From contig JACKDL010000004.1 in NCBI GenBank assembly GCA_020633555.1, positions 1 through 64,000 of the forward strand: a stretch of 64,000 bases of DNA, read 5' to 3'. This document shows positions 16,808 through 24,603 of this stretch, in pieces (within the stretch, counting starts at the first letter, position 1; each line of letters opens with the position of its first letter). This stretch comes from Myxococcales bacterium (GTDB lineage Bacteria; Myxococcota_A; Bradymonadia; UBA7976; UBA1532). Below the pieces are notes generated by a model that was given only the letters and a program-made list of their open reading frames with translations, searched no databases and was not told the DNA's origin. The position numbers and the translations under genes are program-made.

Positions 16808-18762
16808 GGGGGCGCGGATTGGGCCGGTGGTGGGCGGGCCTGTGGCTGGCGGCGGCGCTGGGCGGCTGCACCGCCGAGGACGCCGTGACCGAGACCCCCT
16901 TTGCCTGCGTGGCCGACCGGGAGTGCGTGGCGGGCTTCACCTGCCAGGCAGGGATCTGCGCCCGCGGCGAGCCCGAGTGTGTGGCGGATCTCGACTGCCC
17001 GGCCGGGCAGGTGTGCGAGGCGCGGCAGTGCGAGGCCCCCGGGGCGGGGCGGTGCCGCGACGCCAGCGACTGCGCGGGCGAAGGCGCAACCTGCCAGGAC
17101 GGCCGGTGCCAGGCGCCGCCGCCCGCGGGCCCCGAGCTGTGCAACGGGCTGGATGACGACGGCGACGGCGCGGTGGACGAGGGGGCCCTGTTCGAGCCCG
17201 TGGCCTGCCCCCCGGTGGGCCAGGGCCCGTGCGAGCGGGCGGTGCAGGCGGCGTGCATCGACGGCGCGGTGGGCTGCCCCGAGGTCGAGCCCGGGGCGCC
17301 TGCGGCCGAGATCTGCAACGGGCTGGACGACGACTGCAACGGCACGGTGGACGACGGCTTCGACATCGGCGCGCCGTGCCTGAGCGGTGGCCTGGGCGAG
17401 TGCCGGCGCATGGGGGTGAAGGTCTGCAACGCCGGGGGCGACGGCGCCGTGTGCGACGCCCAGCCTGCGGCGCCGGCGGCCGAGGCCTGCGACGGCCTGG
17501 ACAACGACTGCGACGGGGCGGTGGACGAAGGCGCCTGCGAGCCGCCGGCCTGCGAGGGCGACGCCGAGTGCCCGGGCTTGCAGGCCTGTGTGGCGGGGGC
17601 CTGTGGGGGCCTGTGCGAGTCCGACGCGGTGGAGCAGCCGGCGGGCTGCTGCGAGGCCGCCGACGACCCCTGCTTCGAGCGCGACGCGTACTGCCCGGGG
17701 GTGGCCCGGCTGGATCCGTGCCCGCCGCTGCGCAAGCAGGTGTTCAAGGCGGGGGTGTGCCTGGCGGCCCATGAGTGCGAGGGCGACCAGGTAGTGGCTT
17801 ACGACGAGGTGGACTGCAACGCCGCGGGGGGGGCCTGCCAGGCGGGAGGCTGCACGCCGTTGGCCGCCTGCGCGCCGGCGGTGTGCGCAGGCCGCGGCGA
17901 CGGCTGGCCCTGTGGCGACGGCGTGCGCGCACGCTGTGTCGAGGGCGTGTGCCGGGGCTGGGGCAACCCGCTGCCGGTGAACAACAGCCGGGGCGGCGAC
18001 TTCCGGGTGCCCCTGCCCGAACAGGAGGGCGTGGGGCGCTGGACCTGGTCGGGATCCGTCAATCACGACCACGGCACCAACCTGTTGTGGCACATCGCTG
18101 CCGAGGCCTCGTCGGCCGCGGGGGCCGAGAGCTGGGTGGACGCCCAGGCCCAGTGCCAGGCCTTCGGGCTGGGCGAGCCCCTGGGTGGCGACGGCTGGCG
18201 GCTGCCTACCGTGCACGAGGCGCTGGCGCTGGTGGGCGTGTCGTCGGGGGGCGAGCAGCCGCAGCGGTTGGTGACCCGCACGCTGATGGACGGCGAGGCG
18301 GTGGTGGTGAACCTGTTCGCGGGCCAGGGCCGCCCCATCCTGGAGCGCCAGAATCTGGAGGCGCCGGTGGAGTTCCGCTGCGTGCACCCCTACCTGGAGC
18401 GACCGCGGCTGCCCGCGGACCGGGTGGACATGAACGGCGTGGACACCTGGGCGGATCTGGAGTGGCTGCCGCTGCCGGCGCAGCACGCCTCGGTGGGGGC
18501 GGCGATCCGGGCCTGCGACGGCCTGGGGGGCGGCGCGCGCCTGGCGCGGCTGGAGGAGATCATCGCCCGGCTGGACGCCCGGCCCGGGACGACGGGCGAG
18601 CTCGTGGACGCGGTGGATCCGGCGCTGAGCGACGTGACCTGGTTTGCCGTGGTGCGCGCCGACGGGGACGTGTTCGCGCGGGTTCAGCTCAGCAGCCTGA
18701 CGGTGGTGTGGGCGGGGGCGGCGCCGGGGGCGGCCCGCGCGCTCTGCGTGCGGCCGCGGTGA
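16804..18762 (+). CDS. MopE-type lipoprotein with Lcl/DUF1566 modules, second paralogue
   Basis: This 652-residue lipoprotein (LGGC, Cys22) is built like its upstream neighbour: a Cys-knot N-terminus beginning TETPFAC, then only three MopE-type Asp/Cys motifs, then Cys-rich spacers. Two DUF1566-like modules (GWRLPTVHEALALVG and a later LARLEEIIARLD) end it. The start GTG 16804 overlaps the previous stop by GTGA, so the pair is translationally coupled. Fewer repeats than the upstream copy suggests repeat gain or loss after duplication. Surface exposure is inferred. Confidence 0.87.
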   Translation: MRGRGLGRWWAGLWLAAALGGCTAEDAVTETPFACVADRECVAGFTCQAGICARGEPECVADLDCPAGQVCEARQCEAPGAGRCRDASDCAGEGATCQDGRCQAPPPAGPELCNGLDDDGDGAVDEGALFEPVACPPVGQGPCERAVQAACIDGAVGCPEVEPGAPAAEICNGLDDDCNGTVDDGFDIGAPCLSGGLGECRRMGVKVCNAGGDGAVCDAQPAAPAAEACDGLDNDCDGAVDEGACEPPACEGDAECPGLQACVAGACGGLCESDAVEQPAGCCEAADDPCFERDAYCPGVARLDPCPPLRKQVFKAGVCLAAHECEGDQVVAYDEVDCNAAGGACQAGGCTPLAACAPAVCAGRGDGWPCGDGVRARCVEGVCRGWGNPLPVNNSRGGDFRVPLPEQEGVGRWTWSGSVNHDHGTNLLWHIAAEASSAAGAESWVDAQAQCQAFGLGEPLGGDGWRLPTVHEALALVGVSSGGEQPQRLVTRTLMDGEAVVVNLFAGQGRPILERQNLEAPVEFRCVHPYLERPRLPADRVDMNGVDTWADLEWLPLPAQHASVGAAIRACDGLGGGARLARLEEIIARLDARPGTTGELVDAVDPALSDVTWFAVVRADGDVFARVQLSSLTVVWAGAAPGAARALCVRPR

Positions 18763-18779
18763 TCGGCAAGGGGGGGAAG

Positions 18780-20411
18780 ATGGCGGGGCGAGCTTGGATC
18801 GCGGGGATGGCGGCGCTGGGGCTGCTGGCGTGCACCGAGACGGAGTACGTGGAGGTGGAGGTCTTCGCCTGCACCAGCCACGCCCAGTGTGCGCCGGGGT
18901 TCTACTGCGAGGTGGATCGCTGCGTGGAGGGCGCGCGGCCGCTGGACGGCAGCCTGCCGGCTTCGGACGCGGACCCGACGCCGGACCAGCGGGCGCCCGA
19001 TCGCGGGCCCATGCCCGACGCGGTGGTGGTGCCGCCCGACGGCGGCGGTTCGGATCGCGGGCGCCCCGACGCTGCGCCGCCCGAGGACGCCGAGCCGCCC
19101 GAGGACGCCGAGCCGCCCGAGGACGCCGAGCCGCCCGAGGACGCCGCGCCCGACGCCGAGCCCGAGCTGTGCCCGGTGGGGGTGGATCCCGAGTGCTGCG
19201 AGGATGGCCAGGTGGCCCCGCAGGGCAGCGGGTGCAAGGCCACCCGCATCGAGTGCGAGGCCCGCGGCGGCATCTACGGCGCCGACTGCATGCCGCGGAA
19301 GTGGGTGTACACGGTGGAGGGCACCTGCGACCCGGCGGGTGCCTGTGTGGCCGCGGTGCCCGAGCGGGTGCGCAGCCGCTACCTGGAGTGGTGCCCGGCC
19401 CGCGCCATGTGCGTGGTGGATGCCCAGGCGGGCGACGGCTGCGCCGCGCTCCCCGGCAACCAGATCTGCCCCTACGCCAACGTCGACTGGTGCAACGGCC
19501 TGGGCGAGGGCATGCCCTGCAACGTGGCGGGTGCGGGTCCCGTGGGGGCCGATCCGCCGGTGGGGCTGTGCCACGCGGCCACCTGCTACGCCCGCGACGA
19601 TCTGCGCGTGGCGTCGACCTTCGAAGGGCCCCTGACCCGAGTGCCCGAGGTTGATCCCACGCCCGGCGACTTCACGGTGGTGGATGACGCGCCGCCGCGG
19701 CTGGTGGATCACCGCACGGGCCTGGCCTGGCACACGGTGGGCATCGCGGCCAACACGCTGGAGGCGGCGAAGGCGGCCTGCGCAGGCCTGCGGCCGCTGC
19801 GCAACGGGGCCGAGCCCTGGCGCCTGCCCGACTTCTTCGAGCTGACCACGCTGCTGCCCACGGCCGACGAGGATGCGCTGCTGGACGTGTTCGGCGAGGG
19901 CGAGGGCTCGCGGCCGTGGTGGTCGGCCAGCTTCGTCGAGCCGAACGGCACCGCGGTGCCCCTGGTGCTGGATCTGCAGGCGCGCTTCGTCGGCCTGGAT
20001 CCGGCGCGGGCGCCCGGGCAGGTGCACTGCGTACATGGGCCGCGGCCCTCGCGGAGCGGGCAGGGGGACGGCCGCGTGAACAGCGGGGGATCGAGCAAGC
20101 AGGACCGATTGACGGGGATCACGTGGCTGCTGCCCGCGGCGCAGGTGGGCATGGTCGAGAACGCCTGCAACAACCGCCTCATCCAGAGCGCCCGGCCGGC
20201 GAACACCGCCGAGGCCGCGAGCCTGATCAACCTGGTGGGCACCCCCCGCGATCTGCTCACCCCGGGTGACGCCACCTGCGTCTGGGGCAGCCAGACCGCC
20301 GGCGGCCGCTGGCGAGTCTGGCCCGCGCGGGGCACGGTGGAGTGGGCGGCCGACGGCGACGCTGGCCAATGTCGGCTGGCCTGCTTGATCGGGGATCTGG
20401 CACGCCCCTGA
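18780..20411 (+). CDS. Cys-rich Lcl/DUF1566 lipoprotein with PPEDAE repeats, third paralogue
   Basis: This 543-residue lipoprotein (LLAC, Cys18) keeps the family N-terminus (VEVFAC, then Cys at fixed spacing) but replaces the MopE motifs with an acidic linker. The linker includes a tandem PPEDAE run of almost four 18-base units. A Cys-rich domain and a DUF1566-like module follow (WRLPDFFELTTLLP near residue 340), then a second, weaker one. The ATG at 18780 follows an AAGGGGGGGAAG site. The linker probably spaces the binding domain from the outer membrane. Confidence 0.86.
   Translation: MAGRAWIAGMAALGLLACTETEYVEVEVFACTSHAQCAPGFYCEVDRCVEGARPLDGSLPASDADPTPDQRAPDRGPMPDAVVVPPDGGGSDRGRPDAAPPEDAEPPEDAEPPEDAEPPEDAAPDAEPELCPVGVDPECCEDGQVAPQGSGCKATRIECEARGGIYGADCMPRKWVYTVEGTCDPAGACVAAVPERVRSRYLEWCPARAMCVVDAQAGDGCAALPGNQICPYANVDWCNGLGEGMPCNVAGAGPVGADPPVGLCHAATCYARDDLRVASTFEGPLTRVPEVDPTPGDFTVVDDAPPRLVDHRTGLAWHTVGIAANTLEAAKAACAGLRPLRNGAEPWRLPDFFELTTLLPTADEDALLDVFGEGEGSRPWWSASFVEPNGTAVPLVLDLQARFVGLDPARAPGQVHCVHGPRPSRSGQGDGRVNSGGSSKQDRLTGITWLLPAAQVGMVENACNNRLIQSARPANTAEAASLINLVGTPRDLLTPGDATCVWGSQTAGGRWRVWPARGTVEWAADGDAGQCRLACLIGDLARP
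19080..19148 (+). repeat. 18-base coding tandem repeat (PPEDAE linker)
   Basis: Three full copies and one partial copy of an 18-base unit encode PEDAEP. They lie in frame inside the third paralogue, so copy-number change would alter linker length without a frameshift. Confidence 0.85.
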
Positions 20412-20449
20412 CCGCGCTGGTTACGGTGCCTGGGAGGAGGGCCGCACCC

Positions 20450-23386
20450 ATGATCCGCACCGGCTGGCCGCTGTTGTGCCTGCAGCTCCCGCTGCTCCTG
20501 ACGCTGGTGGGGTGCGAGGCCCGCGACGCCGTGCAGGCCGATCCCTTCGCCTGCAGCGCGCCCGGCGACTGCGCGGCCGGCTTCGCCTGCCTGGTGGATC
20601 GCTGCGTGCCCGAGGCCGAGCTGGCCTGTGGGGCGGATGGCGACTGCCCCACCCCCTGGATCTGTGAGTCGGGGCGCTGCGAGCCCCCCCGCGGTGGCCG
20701 GTGCCGGCCCGAGGCGGGCGTCTGCGCGGCGGGCTTCTCGTGCGTGGATCAGCGGTGCGTGGCCGACGGGGTCTGCCGCGACGACAGCGACTGCGCGGTG
20801 GGCTCGGTGTGCGGCCCGGCCCAGGTGTGCGTGGGCTGCGTGGTGGACGATCACTGCCCGCCGGGCCAGCGCTGCATCGCCGAGGCCTGCGGCGACGGCT
20901 GCCGGGGTGACCGCGACTGCCGCGCCGAGCAGATCTGCGAGGCGAACCGCTGCCAGGACGGGTGCCGCATGGACAGCGACTGCGCCCAGGGGCGGATCTG
21001 TGAAGGCGGCGCGTGCCAGGACGGCTGCCAGGGGGCCGACGACTGCGCCCCCGGGGAGCGCTGCGAGCTGGGCCGGTGCAAGCCCGGCGAGGCTTGCAGC
21101 GACGACGGGGACTGCCCCGGCGACCTGGCCTGCCGCGAGGGCGCCTGCGTGCCCTTGGCCTGCGAGGATGTCTCGGACTGCCCCGACGGCGTGAGCTGGG
21201 GCTGTGTCGATGGCACCTGCGTCCGGGGCGGGTGCCAGCTTGCAGGGGCCTGCGAGGTCGGCGGGATCCGCTGCGTCCACACCCCCGCGCTGGTGTGCGA
21301 CGCCGGCCGCCAGCGGCTGACCTGGGGCGGGCTCTGTGAAGAGATGGGCGAGGGCGACGACCTGCAGTGCGTGGCCGACACCTCGGGTCCGCCCCGCCAG
21401 ATCGAGGCCCTGACCGACTGCCCGGCGGGCCAGCACTGCGTCGAGGGGGCGGCGGGCGAGGCGGCCTGCGCCCCCCGCGGCGAGTGCGACTGCACGGGCC
21501 GGCGCGACCACGCCCGCTGCCTGTTCGACGAGGGGCGCTGTGTCCTGCAGGCCTGCCGGGGCTGGCAGTGCGATCAGCCCGACTGCAACAGCCGCGGGCC
21601 CTGGTTCCCGTTCCCCTTCGCCGAGCGCCTGGAGCCCTTCGAGGTGCTGGCGGATGTGGCGGGGCACACCGTGCGCGGCGAGCGCTTCATGGACGTGGAG
21701 TGGGCCTTCCCGCCACCGGACGTGCGCAAGGGCAGCCAGTGGGAGGGGCACGTGCACTGCAGCACTCTGGGCGAGGCAACGCCCGGCGCCGCGCAGGACT
21801 GGCGGCTGCCCACGGTGCACGAGCTGCTGACGCTGTCGCAGCGGGACGCCGACGCCGTGGCGCCGCCCCGGCCGGCGCTGGCCCGCACTGCGGTGGGCGA
21901 CGGGTTGCTGGCGGTGTACCTGACCGAGCCCCCGGACGGCCGCGCGCGGGTGCGCCAGTTCCCCCACGACGCCCCGCCCGCCGAGGGCTACTGGCCCGTC
22001 TGTGTGCGGCCGGCTTTCCCGGTGGTGGAGGCCGATCTGCCCGCGCTGGACCGCGAGGGGCCGGGCGGCGGGCTGCCCACGGGCGTGGATCCCTGGACGG
22101 GCGCCCGCTGGCGCTCGGTGGGGGGCGCCGAGCCCGTGGGCCGGGCGGGTACCCTGTGCGGCGAGCAGGGGGCGCGGCTGCCCACGGCGGCCGAGGCCTA
22201 CAGCCTGCTGGACTTCCACCCGCGGCAAGGGGCGGCGCCCCCCGTGGATGTGCTGACCGGGCGCCACCACGACGTGGGCTCCCGCCTGTGGGTGGGCCTG
22301 CGGGGGGTGGGCCTGGGCCAGGTGGATCTGGGCTCGGGCGAGCTGTTCACCGCCGAGCTGTTGCCCGTGGCCGAGCTGCGCTGTGTGCAGGTGCCCTGCG
22401 AGGCCAACGCCGACTGCGGCCGTGGCCAGGTGTGCGCCGGCGGCTTCTGTCAGGCGGTGGACTGCCAGGTGGCCGAAGAGCACACCCCGTGCGTGGATCC
22501 CGCCGCGCCCGACGGGCCGGCCCGGTGCGTGATGGGCGACTGCTGCGCCTTCGACCGCGCCGACGCGCTGTGCAACGAGCTGGGCCCCAGCTTCCGCCCG
22601 CCCCGCGGGCTGGTGGCCGAGCGGCTGCGGCCTCAGGGGGCCGGCGTGTTCGCCGACAGCGAGACCGGCCTGGTCTGGCACGACACGGGCGCCGACGGAC
22701 GCACCGTCGAGGCCCTGCACCGGCTGTGCGCCAACCTGCGCCGCGACGCCGACGGCGACGGCGCCCCCGACACCTGGCGCCTGCCCACCCTGGTGGAGCT
22801 GGCCAGCCTGCGCCCGAGCAACCTGGTGGCGCTGCCGGCGCTGCTCTCGGCGCCGCGGCTGTATGCCACCCGCACCATGTTGGGCAACGGCTTCTTCGCG
22901 CTGGACCTGGCCGAGATGCGCAGCCGCACCATCACCCCCAACGCGGCCTCGGCGGGGGCACTGTGCGTGGCGGTGGCGCCGCCGGCGAACACCTGGCCGC
23001 GGCCGCGGGCGTTCGCCGAGTTGCCCAACGGCAACGGCAGCTTCGAGGATCCCTGGACGGGCTGGCGGGTGCGCACGGCGGGCTTCGCTGAGACCCGGGC
23101 CTTGGCCGCGGTGGGGTGCTCGGCCCGGGGGCTGTTGGGCGAGGTGTGGCAGCTCCCCACGGCCGCCCACCTGGGCCTGCTGGTGCGCTACTACCAGCGG
23201 CCCGCGCACACGGTGACGGGCGAGCCCGAGGTCGACAGCCGGGCCTGGCTGGACGAGCTGCGCCTGGACGGGCTGGCCGGTGACCGGGTGGTGAACCTGG
23301 AGTCGGGCCAGATCGAGGCGGCACCCCTCGGGCGAGCCCACCTGATCCGCTGCGTGGCGCCGCCGGTGGCCGGAGGCCAGGAGTGA
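20450..23386 (+). CDS. Large Cys-rich lipoprotein with four Lcl/DUF1566 modules, fourth paralogue
   Basis: This 978-residue lipoprotein (LVGC, Cys22) has a long N-terminal run of small disulfide knots with the pattern C-x-DxDC-x-G-x-x-C through about residue 270; it looks like repeated Dickkopf/EGF-sized units. At least four DUF1566-like modules follow (WRLPTVHELLTL, LPTAAEAYSLLD, WRLPTLVELASL, WQLPTAAHLGLL). A further Cys knot interrupts them. GGAGGAGGG lies upstream of ATG 20450. It is the largest of the five paralogues. Function is unknown beyond a probable surface binding role. Confidence 0.86.
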   Translation: MIRTGWPLLCLQLPLLLTLVGCEARDAVQADPFACSAPGDCAAGFACLVDRCVPEAELACGADGDCPTPWICESGRCEPPRGGRCRPEAGVCAAGFSCVDQRCVADGVCRDDSDCAVGSVCGPAQVCVGCVVDDHCPPGQRCIAEACGDGCRGDRDCRAEQICEANRCQDGCRMDSDCAQGRICEGGACQDGCQGADDCAPGERCELGRCKPGEACSDDGDCPGDLACREGACVPLACEDVSDCPDGVSWGCVDGTCVRGGCQLAGACEVGGIRCVHTPALVCDAGRQRLTWGGLCEEMGEGDDLQCVADTSGPPRQIEALTDCPAGQHCVEGAAGEAACAPRGECDCTGRRDHARCLFDEGRCVLQACRGWQCDQPDCNSRGPWFPFPFAERLEPFEVLADVAGHTVRGERFMDVEWAFPPPDVRKGSQWEGHVHCSTLGEATPGAAQDWRLPTVHELLTLSQRDADAVAPPRPALARTAVGDGLLAVYLTEPPDGRARVRQFPHDAPPAEGYWPVCVRPAFPVVEADLPALDREGPGGGLPTGVDPWTGARWRSVGGAEPVGRAGTLCGEQGARLPTAAEAYSLLDFHPRQGAAPPVDVLTGRHHDVGSRLWVGLRGVGLGQVDLGSGELFTAELLPVAELRCVQVPCEANADCGRGQVCAGGFCQAVDCQVAEEHTPCVDPAAPDGPARCVMGDCCAFDRADALCNELGPSFRPPRGLVAERLRPQGAGVFADSETGLVWHDTGADGRTVEALHRLCANLRRDADGDGAPDTWRLPTLVELASLRPSNLVALPALLSAPRLYATRTMLGNGFFALDLAEMRSRTITPNAASAGALCVAVAPPANTWPRPRAFAELPNGNGSFEDPWTGWRVRTAGFAETRALAAVGCSARGLLGEVWQLPTAAHLGLLVRYYQRPAHTVTGEPEVDSRAWLDELRLDGLAGDRVVNLESGQIEAAPLGRAHLIRCVAPPVAGGQE

Positions 23387-24603
23387 GCCCCCGGACGGTG
23401 GCCGCGCTGGTGGGCTTGCTGGTGGGCTGCAGCGTGCCCGACTACGCCACGGAGGAGCTCTTCGCCTGCGACGGCGATCGGCAGTGCGCCGAGGGCCACT
23501 TCTGTGACCGGGCGGCGCGCGTCTGCGTGGTGGGGCAGCCGCCCCCGCCCGACGGGGGCTGGCGGCCCGACGCCGGGCTGGACGGCAGCGCTTTGGACCA
23601 GGGCGTGCGGGATGCGGGCCCCGACGTCGCGGGCGGCGATCTCGACCCACCCGACTTCGCCTCGCCCGACGGGGGCCCCGCCGAGGACGCCGACGTACCC
23701 CCCGGCCTGTGCGCCGAGCAGCCCGAGAACGGCCCCTGCGGCGATGACGAGGGCCGCCTGGCGTGGTGCGTCGCCGCGCGCTGCTGCCCCCCCGACGTCA
23801 TGGAGACCGGTTGCAACGCCCGCGCCGTGGGGCACCCGCTGCCCTTCCCCGAGGATTACGGCGACGACGCCTACGCGGCGGTGGTGGGTGACGCTGACGC
23901 CGTGGAGCACCGCACGGGGCTGCGCTGGCACATCGCCGTCACCCGGGTGGGCTCGGCGGCCGCCGGGCAGGCCTGGTGCGACGCGCTGCCCTGGGCCCCC
24001 GAGGTGGGGCGCTGGCGGCTGCCCGACTGGCACGAGCTGGCCACCCTGCAGCTCGCGCGCACCGGCGGCGCCCCCGCTGCGTGGCTGGACCCGCTCATCG
24101 ATCCGCTGGGCGACGCCCTGGGGCAGTTCGTCAGCCGCACCCGGCAGGGCGACAAGCGCTTCGCCTACGATGGCCGCCGGAACCTGTTGGGGCTGGTGGA
24201 CGAGGACGACACCGTGCCGCTGTACGCCCTGTGCGTGGCCCGGCGGAAGGAGCCCCGGCCCAAGGACGCCTGGTCGGTGCCGGTGGGGCTGGGCGGGCGA
24301 GATGAGTGGACCGGCCGGGAGTGGGCCGACTATGTAGGCACGCTGCCGTTTGCCCAGGCCCAGGCGCTGTGCGCCGACGGGGCGGGGCTGCCCACCGTCG
24401 CCGAGCTGGGGAGCTTGATGGACTTCAGCCAGAACCCGCCTTTGGACCGCATCACCGGGCAGCCCGACGCCCGCACCTTCTGGACCCGCGAGGACTTCAG
24501 CGGGGTGGTGCGGGTGGTGGACTTCACCCGCGGCGAGGTGCGCCTGGACAGCGCCGCCAACGGCATGCACCACGTGCGCTGCATCAAGAGTCGGGTCCGA
24601 TGA
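23383..24603 (+). CDS. Lcl/DUF1566 lipoprotein, fifth paralogue
   Basis: This 406-residue lipoprotein (LVGC, Cys16) has the family N-terminus (EELFAC and four more Cys), a Pro/Asp/Gly linker and two DUF1566-like modules (RWRLPDWHELATLQL near residue 220, LPTVAELGSLMDF near 335). The GTG at 23383 overlaps the stop of the fourth paralogue, and its own stop overlaps the ATG of the CotH/lectin gene by ATGA. The whole series is therefore probably one mRNA. It has the shortest Cys region of the five. Confidence 0.86.
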   Translation: MSPRTVAALVGLLVGCSVPDYATEELFACDGDRQCAEGHFCDRAARVCVVGQPPPPDGGWRPDAGLDGSALDQGVRDAGPDVAGGDLDPPDFASPDGGPAEDADVPPGLCAEQPENGPCGDDEGRLAWCVAARCCPPDVMETGCNARAVGHPLPFPEDYGDDAYAAVVGDADAVEHRTGLRWHIAVTRVGSAAAGQAWCDALPWAPEVGRWRLPDWHELATLQLARTGGAPAAWLDPLIDPLGDALGQFVSRTRQGDKRFAYDGRRNLLGLVDEDDTVPLYALCVARRKEPRPKDAWSVPVGLGGRDEWTGREWADYVGTLPFAQAQALCADGAGLPTVAELGSLMDFSQNPPLDRITGQPDARTFWTREDFSGVVRVVDFTRGEVRLDSAANGMHHVRCIKSRVR

